64,000 bases of DNA from positions 75,860 through 139,859 of the forward strand of contig SDOX01000101.1 in the NCBI GenBank assembly GCA_004565275.1. Reading direction: 5' to 3'. Made by a program: the position numbers and the translations under genes. Below, in pieces: positions 43,783 to 55,690 of the stretch (position 1 is its first letter; every line of letters starts with the position of its first letter). Under the pieces are notes generated by a model. That model was not told the DNA's origin, ran no database searches, and worked only from the letters and a program-made list of their open reading frames with translations. This DNA is from Nannochloropsis salina CCMP1776. Lineage: Eukaryota; Sar; Eustigmatophyceae; Eustigmatales; Monodopsidaceae.

Positions 43783-45592
43783 AAACCTTTGGTGCCATAA
43801 TTCAGGTGAGCTAACTATATTAGCTTCCTCACGTGATTTTCCGTAGTAGTCTAACATATACATGTTATCTACCTTTCTTATCGGCAAACACGTATTACCC
43901 TTTTTAATTATACCCTTTCCTTTACGGATTATTATATCTCCACCAGCTTTATCGATTCTAGCCATGGATAATAAATCTCGACTTAGGTTTGGTACCACAA
44001 TAACATCCTTAAACATGACACCTTTAATAGTACCATCGCTGTGCTTAACATCCATGAGCCAGTCTCCGGTGTAATGTACTTCTAGCTTTTCACCATTTGC
44101 TACATATACATGACCACTATGTTGCCTGACATTAATCAATCCTGTAGTATCTCTCTTCATATGGGATGTAGCTCCGCTATCCACCATTATAGAATTTGAT
44201 TTCATGTGCTTCGAGTTCCCATACATATCCTTGGTAGCCAGCAAGCATGTGTAAGAATGCTCCGTTTTATTCTTGGGGCATTCATTTCCCCAGTGATCTG
44301 CACTTGCACAGTATCGGCAACCATTGCCACCGTGCAATCCTTTGCCACGTCCACGTCCACTTCGGCCTCCACGGCCTCCCTTTCCCCGTCCGAAATTATT
44401 GCGCCCGCCTTTGCCAGGTCCATTGTAGGGGTTGCCAGGTACACGCTCATACCGGCCCAATTTGTTTCCGTTGTCAGGAGGTCCCGCTCGGCCTCCACCA
44501 TTTTTCTTTACGAGGCATTCAATTTCTTCATGCCCATATTTACCGCACCTATTGCAGTATCCATTGAAACTGATAGCTAGACATTGGTCATCCTTGACCT
44601 TATTAGCTATATTTGTCACAAAATGATTTATCATTTTTGACTTCAGATTTGAATAAGACATCAAATCTTGTGTTTCCAGACTCACTTTCACCATTCCATA
44701 TGCCAATGGAATTTTGTTGATTAGGTGAGTAAGAAGTATGGAATCGTTGATTCCCATATCAAAACGATTCTTCATCTTCCTAGCCAGCTCCTCAGCTGCT
44801 TCGAAAGTTTCCCCCGGGTCATTTGTCTCACTGAAATTGAGCTGGCTGAACTCAGACATAAGTAATGCCTTTTGAGTTTCTCCCCTTAACTCGTATTTGT
44901 CCCTGAGTGCTCGGAATGCACCAGCCCCATTTTTATCTTGACGAAACTTTTCGATCAAACTAGCGGCTGCTCCCTTCAAGTACTTCTTGAGAATGAAGTA
45001 GCTCTTCGCATTCCTCTCATCATAAGATTTATCCTTGAGTGCCTGAAACGCGCCAGCTCCATCTTTGTTCAAACGGAACTTTTCAGTCAAGTTGGCCGCT
45101 GCTCCCTTCAGATGCTTCTTAAGGGTGAAGTAACCTTTGGCATTCCTTTCATCGTAAGATTTTACCTCGTCCCCAGAAATCGGTGACTTGGTTATTCCAA
45201 CAATGATATCTGCCATCTCTGGGTCCTTGGCACCAATGAAGCTTTCAACATCGCGTTTCCACGCGTCCCAATCCTCCAATCTTCCACTGAAGATTGCCAT
45301 TCTGTAGTCATCCATATCACCCATGACTTTGAGGTTGTGATCCTGGCCAGCCCAATGTTCAGCCTCCAGATCAAATCAAATGCTGTCTTCAATCTAGTAA
45401 CCAATTACTAATTAAAGCAGTCCTGAATCTCTGCAAATCCAATTGCACCAGAGAGATTCAAATACGTACAGACCTCTATTTCTACAAATCCAATTGCACC
45501 GAGACCGTCGATCAGTGTCCTTTTATTCAACTCAAAAGGTTAGGTCAATTAGGGCCCATAATCTGATGCGAATAAACAAACCAAAACAACGA
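43783..45592 (-). mobile_element. Copia fragment C (gag, protease, integrase start)
   Basis: Minus-strand element with a leader (about 45340-45560), a 25-bp LTR remnant (45568-45592), and a frame from 45324 through gag, two zinc knuckles, protease (VDSGATSHM) and integrase start (LWHQRF), where it is cut by block B. The frame runs uninterrupted for over 500 codons, the best preserved gag-protease here. Gag contains an in-frame duplication of about 44 residues: the first unit (YFTLKKHLKGAAANLTEKF) resembles elements E/F, the second (YFILKKYLKGAAASLIEKF) resembles element B. RT and RNase H are absent. Confidence 0.88.
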
Positions 45593-46818
45593 CAGTCGCC
45601 GAAGTCGTTCGCAGACGGGCGCAGCGCCGTTATGCAGAACTTTATGGGCAAGTACTTTGGAACCAAAATGAGGCAGACTGCGAATGGTCTTTTTGAAATC
45701 TTGAAAGAACCTTTCTTTCGGGCGTACATCATTGCCTACATGTCATTCTTACATTTCCTTCGCTCCACAACGTGGATCACCCGCACAGAATGTGATGCAG
45801 CACCTGCTTTCCAAGCAATTAGCCAAATTGACATCAACTCGATTATATCGAGTAATCTCGGCTCTGAGTATCACCATTGCTATTCTCGTAATGCAAAAGC
45901 CATTTCTGAATTCCCGAAACTCGCATCTATGGACATTCAATCAACAGCAAAACGTTCCGTCAATCCCGCTTGTAAACGAGAACTCGACGGTACTTATCAC
46001 AGGCGTTGCAGGATTTATTGGGTTCTCCGTGGCAAAGTTCCTTGCTGAGCACACCAAAGCAAAGGTTGTGGGGATGGATAACTTCAATGAATACTATGAT
46101 GTCGCACTTAAATACAAGAGAGCAGACTTGCTGAGTCACTGGAACACGGTTCAGGTCTTAGATGGCGACGTTTGTGACGCACCCTTCTTGCGGAGTATTC
46201 TTGAAGATCACCATGTGACTCATGTACTTCATCTAGCTGCGCAAGCAGGGGTACGGTACTCATTGGAGCAGCCTCTAAGCTATGTCCGAAACAACATTCA
46301 ATGTTTTGTAACGCTTCTAGAAGAACTTCGTCGATTAAAAGGAAGCTCTAACGATAGTGTGCTTCCTCGCTTTGTCTACGCGTCCTCTTCGAGTGTATAT
46401 GGCGGGAATGTGGAAATACCTTTCAAAGAGACAGATGAGGTGGACAACCCCTCTAGTGTTTACGGCTTCTCAAAGCGAGCGAATGAGCTCTTAGCTCTTG
46501 TGTATTTCAAGGTCTTCGGCATTCCATCTGTAGGGCTCAGATTCTTCACTGTGTATGGACCTTGGGGGAGACCTGATATGGCACCCTACAAGTTTACTGC
46601 TAGCATTTCCAAAGGGGAGAATATTACAGTTTACAACCAAGGGGACATGGCTCGAGATTTTACTTACATTGACGACATAGTTTCAGGAATATATGCCTCC
46701 TTAAGCTACCTTCCGAGTTCTTCGGAAGTTATCAACTTGGGGAAAAGTAAGCCAGAGCAGGTTCTGGATTTGGTAAAAATCATTGAGAAGGAGGTTGGTC
46801 GGACGGCACGGCTAAGCT
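45593..46818 (+). pseudogene. Epimerase-glycosyltransferase fusion gene, truncated copy
   Basis: Copy of 27083-28345 with the Met at 45795, same anchor and epimerase motifs (TGVAGFIG, YGFSK, MARDFTYIDD). The frame is open to the assembly gap at 46819, about residue 341, and the glycosyltransferase half does not reappear after the gap. It is unclear whether the gene is truly truncated or whether its 3' part is missing from the assembly. An open frame that crosses the N run is an artefact. Confidence 0.8.
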
Positions 46819-46918
46819 NNNNNNNNNNNNNNNNNNNNNNNNNNNNNNNNNNNNNNNNNNNNNNNNNNNNNNNNNNNNNNNNNNNNNNNNNNNNNNNNNN
46901 NNNNNNNNNNNNNNNNNN
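46819..46918. other. Assembly gap (100 N)
   Basis: Exactly 100 unknown bases, so a placeholder of unknown true length. It joins the truncated fusion gene to the interior of block B. Confidence 1.
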
Positions 46919-48244
46919 AGGAGAGGAATGGAGGCGGCGTACCTCCTTCTTGAGGGCAACGGCTTTCGCCTTGCTTTCTCTCACTGCGTCCTGCAGTCGA
47001 GCCATCTCCAGGTCGTTGCTTGGAGGGAGGGAAGGAGGGAGGGAGGGAGGCCCCGGGGCAGGGAGGGGCTCCTCCTTTCCTCCCTCCGACCCTCCTGGGT
47101 CTTTTTCGTTCCCCCTCGGCCCTTGGCGTTCGCTAACGTCCTTCCCAACAATTCTGGGCGCTTCCTCCCCCTCCTCGGTAGGAGAGCCGCAGGCATCCTC
47201 CTTGCCCCCGCCATCGCCGCCACCCTCCTCCTCCCCTTCCTCCTTCCACCCCAGTTGCCTCAACTCGTCCTGTAAGTCTGCGGCGGGAACAGGAGGGAGA
47301 ATCAACGGATCGGAACGGGGTCGGCTCAAGGCGATTGGGGCGTTCTTCCTCCCTCTCCCTTCTTCCTTCCTCTCCTGTTCGCCTCCTTGCCTCACCCGCA
47401 TCGAGCACGCCATCTTCGTCGAGGCGCTCGTCCAAGTCCTCTCCCCCTTCCTCCCGACCTTCCCCCCCTCCTTCCCCCCCTGAAGCCCTGTCGCCCTTCC
47501 GGGTATTCAGGGCATCGGACGCCAAGATGTTCGTCTCCGTCCCTGTTTCCTCCCCCTCGCCCTCAGCCGGGAAGCCCGGGCTGGAGGGAGAAAGAACGCC
47601 CAAAGCCAGCTTGCGAGGGGCGGTGGCAGGCACAGAAAGGGAGGCAAAGAGCGTGTCTGCCAAGGAAGAAGGAGAGGGGGAAGAGTGGGGGACAGAGGGC
47701 AGGAGGTTTTAGATGCTACCTCCTGAAATCGCCCCTTGATGCACATTCCCAGGTTTTCCACTTTTCCTCCCAATCGCTCGAATTATCCTCGGGCGTGGCG
47801 CATTCCTGAACAGGTCCAACCCCCCGGCCCTCCTTACCCTCTAGTGCCTCCTCTCCCCCTAGGGCAGCAAGCTCCGCCATCAACGATGGGTCTCGACCAA
47901 AGTCTTCAAGAATCTGGACTGGATCCATCATCATTTGCTTTCCAATCCCAGGAGATGAGGGGGAAAAATGGACGAGAGAGTCATGGACAGGGTCGTCTGA
48001 GACTAAATTCATAGCCTGGGGTCAAGCGCGCACAACACTTGGAGGTCGTGCTCAAGTTCCACACATGTACTACAATCCTTGCATCGATTTCATCACGTCA
48101 CAATCAATCATGCCAAAATCTTCTTCATTTTTAATCCCCTTCATTGCATCTCCTCCCTGCACGTAAGTCTCTCACCTTCAACAGCTCATCCTCATCGTTC
48201 TTCTCCTTGCTGACCCCGTTGTCCTTTTTCCTTCTACCGAACAT
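46919..48244 (-). pseudogene. CC2D1/Lgd-like gene, 5' fragment (copy 2)
   Basis: Carries the Met exon at 48244, the LMAELAALGG exon, the acidic linker and the exon encoding AKAVALKKE, cut by the gap. The linker acceptor reads CAG here and in copy 1 but AAG in the full gene. Lacks the C2 domain and tail. Confidence 0.72.
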
Positions 48245-48597
48245 GGCCTCTTTCACAGGGCTCCTTGTTCCTAGGTGCATGAATGCAAACAGATGAAAAA
48301 TATACATAAGTTAAGACAGGAGAGGCAGGGAGAGGTCAGTTACATGGAGGCGGTGAGGGGGAGGGGGAGGACTGGGGGAAAGGAGGATGGATGCCTGTTT
48401 GTGCAAATGAGTAATATTTGGTTTCACCTTCAAATGCTGACACTACGAAGGGGCTACCAAGAATTTCAAGACGTTAAAATTTTCATTCCATGTCCATGAC
48501 CAACGCACAATCGAAAATGTACAAGAGATTAAACTCTCCTCGAGGGGTCTCGATGGGATGGGGAACATGGTGGCGGCGGAACGTCAGCTGACGCAAG

Positions 48598-48775
48598 TGA
48601 TATGATGGAAAAAGAACGGATGACGATGACGATATGATGGAAAAGGGGCCAATGATGATGACGATATGATGGAAAAGGGATCAATGTCGATGACGATATG
48701 ATGGGAAAGGGGTCGATGACGATGATGATATGATGGAAGAGGGATCGATGACGATGATGATATGATCGAAAAGAA
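48598..48775. repeat. 32-bp minisatellite, copy 2
   Basis: Same unit as 9080-9270 (ACGATATGATGGAA core), with different unit sequences and about five units, so the array has diverged in number and composition. Confidence 0.85.
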
Positions 48776-49499
48776 ATTTCGCTTGGCATGTGGGCGCAGG
48801 GCCGTCACCCCTACTAATATTTGTCATTCATGATTAGTGGCAATGAATCGTAAGTCAGTCATGACTCATGCATAATACTGCGCCCGCCCTACAGGATCGA
48901 ATCTGTCCAAGCTAAGGGGGTTCGAAGGGGGCCTAAATGCGAAGGAGGAACTACGGGTGCCCCTTCGCGGGCTTTGGGGCGAAGCCCCAGGCAATAATGC
49001 ATGTTGAAGTGTCGAAAACGCATTTCCCGGTCAAAAATCGGAAGCCCACGTATTTTGTTTGGCCACCCATACTAGCTCAAGCGTCATTCATGGATGAAAT
49101 CTCACCAATGATTGGTGACCCTCATTTGTGACCCCTAGGGGTTACGACCCAGGGTGGGCGGCGCTGGGGCTGTGAAATGCAGGGAGTTAAAAATAAGCCA
49201 GGCTAATCCTTCTCTGACAACCCCTTTGCGTGCTTGTAGGTATTTTTCGAAGCTCAAGATGTTCCACTCCTAGTTAACATAGATAGATGAAAGAAAAATG
49301 CAGTAGAAATCTTCTCAAACTGCGGAAGTTGTCATGAATCTTGCATTCCCTGTGCCACATGCAACACAGTTGTTTCCGTCATAAGCGACATTCCACGCTT
49401 AAATAGGTGAAGATGTGGCTTGACTGACCCAGTCATTTGCATTGCCGCTTGTCATCGAATCGTCCGGGGGAGGGGTGCCTGTACTGGATATCGCCACAA
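48776..49499. other. Spacer, block B copy 2
   Basis: No gene supported. Same hairpin-forming GC-rich stretch and flank as 9271-9984; presumed 3' flank of the sulfotransferase gene. Confidence 0.4.
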
Positions 49500-50360
49500 C
49501 TATTCGCCTAATCGCAACTCTTTTGCTGATCCTATGCACGTGTCACAAAACTTGTAGTAGTCGTAGCTGGCTACGAGGTATGCGCGCACCGCTTCTTGTA
49601 CGTGGTTATTATCCCAAATACACTCCTGACTTTTTACTCGATCTTTGTTTGTAGGGACAAATACATACTCCCTTTCAATTTTTTTCCGTTCTAATCTCTT
49701 TGCCATGTACTGAATGTAACCCGGAAAAGTCTTATTAAAGTCATAGCATTTCAATTCCATGTTTTTGGAATTTGCTAATTGCATAGAAAAGCGATCCATC
49801 CACCCAACGCACCTACGCACTTGCTGTGGAATGTCTTGTTCGCAATCAAAAGGGGCATTCTTAAAATTACAAAGAGACATGAGGTGATCGACAGGTTCTC
49901 TGCATGGTAGATGAAGCTCAAGTGGAAGTGGCCAGGACGTGAACTTATTCCAAAATCTCGCAGATAATTCTTGACTAATCCAGTCACAGTTCTCGTACCC
50001 AATCTCATCCATAAAATCATAAGGTACTCGTTGGCGGCTGAAACCTTTCCTCATCTTCGCGAATGAGTCCTTTATTTCAGCCTCTGAATTTTGAGTCCTT
50101 TCATTGGCTTGAAATGCATCGTAAGAATAACCTTTATGTCCACAAACTCTCTCAAAATGAACCGCCAGCTCCCCATTTACAGATGTTCCAGCTGTTTTTG
50201 CCATGTGGACATGTCCAAATATCCGGGAGGCGCTGATTCGGGAAGGATGGTACGATGCGTTTTGGATCTCTTTTGAATAAATGGCCAAATATAGAACTGC
50301 TGCAAATGCTAAAAGTAAGAAGAGCCGACAGGTGCGTTTTAGCTCGTGAGCTTTTTCCAT
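49500..50360 (-). CDS. Golgi-type membrane-anchored sulfotransferase (copy 2)
   Basis: The 286-aa product has the same architecture as the copy at 9985-10848: N-terminal anchor, HMAKTAGTS loop and REPVDHLMS. It differs by about 15 residues, with changes clustered around residues 130-190 (SQELSARFWNKF, NFKNAPFDCEQD), and is shorter by one Gly. No stop or frameshift is present. Retention of two open copies suggests both are, or recently were, functional; altered acceptor preference is possible but unproven. Confidence 0.72.
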   Translation of the reverse strand: MEKAHELKRTCRLFLLLAFAAVLYLAIYSKEIQNASYHPSRISASRIFGHVHMAKTAGTSVNGELAVHFERVCGHKGYSYDAFQANERTQNSEAEIKDSFAKMRKGFSRQRVPYDFMDEIGYENCDWISQELSARFWNKFTSWPLPLELHLPCREPVDHLMSLCNFKNAPFDCEQDIPQQVRRCVGWMDRFSMQLANSKNMELKCYDFNKTFPGYIQYMAKRLERKKIEREYVFVPTNKDRVKSQECIWDNNHVQEAVRAYLVASYDYYKFCDTCIGSAKELRLGE

Positions 50361-51437
50361 GAGATGGAGGAAGTGCGATGGTATGTCACTTTTTCCTGTG
50401 TTATAGATAGTATAGATAGTATGATGTGGTGTATCGCAGTCACATGAGTCGGGGATGTCTACAATGCCAACAGGTCTTTTAGAGAATGGGAATGCAGATA
50501 AACCAGTATGATAGCAGCGAATAAATCAATGTCCCCGTCGTCTTATTACCACAATTAATATTATCCCCGTCGTCTTATTACCACAATTAACATTTTCCCA
50601 AAGGCACTGATCGACGCTAGCACGCTCACATTTCTAGAACAAGGTTGTGTGACGGGGTGGAGTGAGAATGACGGGGAAGTGTAGCCCCACTAATCGCAAC
50701 GCTTTACTAAAGGCTGATTTTTTTGTCGCAAAGCACACAATCTGACAAGTAAAAACCTCAAAAAATAAAGGATCAGCGTCCCGTGTAGAAAATATCTTTG
50801 TAATCATTACATGTATATAAAAATATTTTTAGCGTGAAGATTGTCTAGGGCGTTTCTCCCTTTCAAATCCTACCACCCAACACCCAGAAATAAACGGCAC
50901 TCTGAACGATAACGGCTCTCCAATACGTCTCAGCGGCTAGTTGAGCCTTCCGAATGAGATGCTGTCGGAGCGGTCAACCAATGGGGTCAAATAATCGAGT
51001 ACAATTTTTCCAATGAGCGGTGGTGTGACCGAGTCAAGACCGATCACACCCCTGCATGGTTCACTTCTACCATAGCATGGACTCATCACACGCCAGCATA
51101 GACCAATGATCGGTCACCGATTACACCTTGGCATAGACCGATCACATGCCAGCATATAGACCGATCACACCCCAGCATGGATGGGTTACATTAAGGCAAG
51201 TATTGATCACATTCCAGCAAGTATCGATTATATTCTCTGATTTATTGCTGTAGGGGGCTTGTATTGCTTTACTCTTGCCATTTTGTTGTTGCTGCTGCTG
51301 TCAAGACACTCGCATAAGTCTTCAAGAGCCATCCAGGGATATGATGCAAAGGGACTTACAAAGTGGGCCCTCCTCCAGCTCTAAAATCTGCAGAGACACA
51401 TGCATCACGTCTTTCTCGTCCTCCTCCTCTCCCTCCC
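50361..51437. other. Upstream of sulfotransferase copy 2, degenerate repeats
   Basis: Same ~25-30-bp degenerate array as in copy 1, here at about 51014-51230. A local duplication of CCCCGTCGTCTTATTACCAC at 50532-50590 is not present in copy 1. A GTTGTTGCTGCTGCTGTC stretch lies near 51285. No gene supported. Confidence 0.55.
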
Positions 51438-52800
51438 TCATCCACATCCTAAACGGTCACCAACTTTGGCTATGCACTTTTGGTCGCTCGACACATCCGG
51501 GTCGCCTAATGTTGACATCCTCCGTCTTCGCCAGCCCCGCGGCTTCGTGTTCAAGAATGACTTACACTTTCTATGTCGTACCATGCAGTTATAGACAGGA
51601 GCGAGTGGGCGGAGGCTCTTGACCCCTTCCAGCGGGGCCAGGCCCTTATCCGGCGGGCGGCAGAGGTAGTCCAGGCGCTGGGTGTGGGGGAGTACCTCAC
51701 CGTCGTAGACAAGGCAGACATTGGAACGTTTCTTTACGCTGTGCAGCACCTGCATCCGCTGGTGAGTTGAGACAGGACCGGGGGTGCATGTGCGTCCTCC
51801 CCTTCGCCCCTTCACTGCCTGACGATTCGACCCTCTCCTCAAAAATTTCATACATCAGGTGCCCAAGACAGCTCCCTTCAAGGGAAACTTCCGTCCCCAG
51901 GAAGCGCTATGGAGTGTGGTGGAGGCGCCTTATCGACGGCGAACAAACGAGGGTCTCGGCCTGTTGCCACGATGGGGTACGCAGAGGGGCGTGACGCGGG
52001 AAGAAGTGCTGATAGGCGGGCGGCACATGGACGCTGGGGCCGCCTTCCTTGGTGAGGTAGGCGGGGAGGAGGAGGATATGGCGTCCGCCTCTGTCGACCA
52101 GACGCTAAGCATAAAGGAGACGACCGGCATCTTTCCACCTACACGCAGGATGGAGGAGGAGCTTTTCACGGAGGGAGATCCCGAGACGATGCGACCCGGA
52201 TACCTCATCCTCTTCACTAGGACAATGACGATCTCTTCCACCGAGAGGACACTGCCTCACGGGGCGAGGAGGAGGAGGCAAAATGCGCAATCCAGGAGCC
52301 CCTCCACCTCCCTCTCGGGAACGTTGATCGCGCGCCTGGGCCTTTCCCCTGCCAGCAAGGCGGGCTACCGCGCGGTGCTAAAGGAGACGGCGAAGCTCCC
52401 GCCGCGGCAGAGGAGGTCAAATTCCCGACATGTTTTCATCAGTTTTGGCTTCCTGAAGAGCCTATTCCGGCCTTCAGCAGCGCTGCGCTCGCCACAGGAG
52501 TGCCGCCTCAACCATGACATCGAGGCGTCGGCGGTGGCCAAAACAGCCAAGGGGAACAACGCGCTGTAGGATGGCTCGGCCTTCGTCCGCCGTCAGGTTG
52601 ACTGCTACCGGGAGAAGCTCCAAGGGCGGGCCGGAAAGAAGACTCTCCTTAGAAGGGGCGGGGTGGTGACGACAGGAGCGCCCCAACCCGCGGCGAGGAG
52701 CGGGAGCCGGCGGGAGGGCTCCACTTGTGTCTCGGAGGTGGGCGGGGGCCCGCCCAAGGCCAAGAGGAGGAAACAGAATGTGGGCGACGTTATGGCGGTA
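51438..52800 (-). CDS. Unidentified gene region, longer copy (strand uncertain)
   Basis: The minus-strand frame 51438-51851 (VYDGEVLPHTQRLDYLCRPP; acceptor-like CAG before RMQVLH) is better conserved between the two copies than the overlapping plus-strand frame. To the right, plus-strand frames are open for over 700 bp (51859-52569), with a further stretch CYREKLQGRAGKKTLLRRGG and a basic KAKRRKQN patch near 52610-52770. Those changed mostly at amino-acid level between copies. I could not settle strand, exons or family. It ends at about 52805 where a gag fragment begins. Confidence 0.3.
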
Positions 52801-52808
52801 GTGCCAGC

Positions 52809-53315
52809 ACTAGATTCATCGATTTCCATGTCAAATTGATGCTTAATCTTTCTGGCAAGTTCTTCCTCTGCTTCAAAGGTCTCACTTGGGTGACCATTCT
52901 CATTGAAATTAAGGTGACTGAATTCAGACATGAGTAACGCTTTTTGCGTTTTTCCTCTCAATTCATAATTGTCTGTGAGTGCTTTAAATGCACCAGCTCC
53001 ATCTTTATCCAAACGGAATTTCTCGATAAGATTCGCTGCCGCTCCTCTCAGGTACTTCTTGAGAGTGAAGTAACCCTTGACATTCTTTTCATCATAAGAT
53101 TTTACCTCGTCCCCAGAAATCGGTGACTTGGTTAATCCAACAATGATATCTGTCATTTTCGGGTCCTTTGCCCCGATAAAGCTTTCAATATCTCTTTTCC
53201 AATAATCCAAGTCTTCCAATCTTCCACTGAAGATTGCTATCCGATAATCGTCTTTGTCAGCTATGACTTCAAAGTTATAATCCTGACCAGCCCAATATTC
53301 AGCCTCCAGATCCAA
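52809..53315 (-). pseudogene. Copia element D gag fragment
   Basis: Gag N-terminal half (AIFSGRLEDL, ESFIGAKDPKM, SPISGDEVKSYDEKN) on the minus strand, cut at about residue 170 (MEIDES) by the unidentified gene region. The leader is at 53316-53512. Confidence 0.85.
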
Positions 53316-53512
53316 TTAATTCCTGTTTTTAATCTAGCAAATCCAATTACCAATTAAAACAGTCCTGAATCTCTGCAAATCCAATTGCACCAGAGAGATT
53401 CAACTTAATCCAGACCTCTATCTCTGCAAATCCAATTGCACTGGACATAGGTCGTCGATCAGTGTCGTTTCAGATTGCTTATTCAACTCAAAAGGTAAGG
53501 TCAATTAGAGCC

Positions 53513-53869
53513 CGAATAAACAAACCAAAAACGCCACAGGTTCCCCAATACCCAATTGATTCTTCAGTACGACCACTATTCTCCCTGAGAATGTATACCA
53601 ATGATTCACCCAAGAATCTCGTCCTAAGATAACCAAAGACAACCAAAGACACTGGTCGACGCCAGTCCTGTTGTCGTACAATGATATAACATACAAAATG
53701 ATGAGGTGGACGCAAAGCATGACATGCCACAATAGAGATTAGCACATAGTAGTACAGACTATAGAACCCATAATGGATATATAGATGCAACACTCTCTCA
53801 ACCACCTACCGCTGATACCCCGCTCCATTAGCATCATCATCATGTCATCCCATCCTTATATTCGTGTCA
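53513..53869 (-). repeat. Copia LTR shared by two minus-strand internal regions
   Basis: LTR with a leader and gag on its 3' side (53316-53512) and pol with RNase H on its 5' side (53990 upward). The polypurine tract is deleted. An LTR flanked by internal sequence on both sides points to recombination between tandem elements. Confidence 0.82.
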
Positions 53870-55690
53870 CTCCTAATCATTTAAATATGATCCATTGCAA
53901 TGAACCTTATAATTCACACACTTAAGATAAGGACTTTATTTCTCATCTCTAATATATCTATAGCTGATCCCACAGCTACGTTCCAAATCCCAATTAAGAC
54001 TTATAACCCACCATTCGAATACGTATCATTGCTAATCGAATATTGAATAAAGGTTTTGTCAAAATATCTGCAAGTTGATGCTGAGTAGGAATGTATAACA
54101 ATTCCACTTCCTTACTCTCAACTTTCTCACGTACGAAGTGATATCGAACATCTATATGTTTGGTCCTCTTATGTGTTATAGGATTATTGCTCAGTCAAAT
54201 ACAAGCTTGATTATCTTCCATAATCATAGTAGGTTTATCTTGCTTTGATCCAAGGTCCGCAACTAGTTGACGAATATAAACCGCAGTTTGTGTCGCCGAA
54301 CAAGCAGATATCAGCTCCGATTCAGCAGACGATAGAGCCACCACATCTTGTTGCTTGGCTCTCCAATCAATCGTATTGATATTTTCTCCATGATTCAGTG
54401 TAAAGATATAACCAGACGTCGAACGTCTATCATCTTTATCTCCAGCATAATCTGCGTCCGCAAATCCTACCATGGTAAACGATCCCGTAGAATACCAGTA
54501 TATTTGAGTCCAACCTCACGAGTACCCTTCAGGTACCTTAATACACGGTTTGCTGCAATCCAATGCTCTTCATTAGACCCTTCCAAGTGTTTCCCCAACG
54601 ACTGCACCGCAAATGCAATGTCTGGACGCGTGACTAGTGCTGCATACAATAGGCTACCCACAAGCTTCATGTAATCATTATCTGGCTTGCTTTCCTTGCC
54701 ATTCGTTTTCGTCAGTGTTCCTTCCATCGGTGTCAATACTTGCTTGCAATCAGCCATTCCAAACTTCTTGAGTACCATATCAATGTAAGCTGTCTGAGAG
54801 ATTTCCATAACTCTCTTTTCTCGATCACGTTTGATTGCCATACCAAGTATCAAATCAAGCTCCTTCAAGTCTTTCATGCTAAATTCCTTAGAAATAGCTA
54901 GCTTGAAATCATCGACCATTTCTCTGGAATAACTAGCGATAATTAAATCGTCCACATATAAGACGATAACCAATATTTCATCACTAGATCCAAACTTCAC
55001 ATATAAGCATTTATCCGCAGAAGAAGAGTGGAAACCATATCCTCGGAACCGTCCATCAATCTTCCTGTGCCAGTTTCGTCCAAATTGTTTCAGGCCATAT
55101 AATGACTTATGCAATCGACAAACTAGCTCTTCTAGCAGCTGAGGAGCTAGCTAGAGAGATGAAGCATCGATCGCCATTCTCATCGAGATTAAGTTGGCTG
55201 AACTCGGACATTAGTAACGCCTTTTGCGTCTCTCCTTTTAATTCATACTTGTCCGTTAGTGCTTTGAAAGCACCAGCCCCCCCCCTCCTTGTTTGGACGG
55301 AATTTCTCGATTAAGCTTGCAGCCGCTCCTTTAAGGTACTTCTTGAGGGTGAAGTAACCTTTGGCATTCTTTTCATCGTAAGATTTTGCCTCGTCCCCAG
55401 AAATCGGTGACTTGGTTATTCCAACGATAATGACTGCCATCTCTGGGTCCTTAGCCCTGATAAAACTTTCAATCTCACGTTTCCAATTATCCCAATCTTC
55501 TAATCTTCCACTGAAGATTGCCATTCGATAGTCATCTTTATCTCCCATGACTTTGCAGATATAATCCTGGCCAGCCGTATCTAAGGCCTCCAGATACAAT
55601 TAATTCCTGCCTTTAATCGAGCAAATCCAATTACCAATTAAAGCAGTCCTGAATCTCTGCAAATCGAATTGCACCAGAGAGATTCAAATA
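53870..55690 (-). pseudogene. Copia element D, internally deleted (gag joined to RT/RNase H)
   Basis: Minus strand, right to left: leader (55600-55690), gag N-terminal half (55599-55128), then directly RT (LHKSLYGLKQ, LYVDDLIIASYS; 55114-54480) and RNase H (DWRAKQQDVVALSSAESEL; 54473-54195). The zinc knuckles, protease, integrase and RT start are deleted at about 55115-55128. A frame break lies near 54470. Confidence 0.88.

Larger units (their letters stand above)
46919..52349. repeat. Segmental duplication B, copy 2
   Basis: Direct repeat of 7396-12831 with scattered substitutions and small indels. The left end is undefined because of the gap. The right end marks where copy 1 was cut; here the unidentified gene region continues to about 52800. 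Confidence 0.9.

Noticed and set aside
45732-47483. 583-codon open frame from the epimerase copy into block B
   Set aside because: It crosses 100 N bases and continues in a non-coding frame of the minus-strand CC2D1-like copy; an artefact of the gap.
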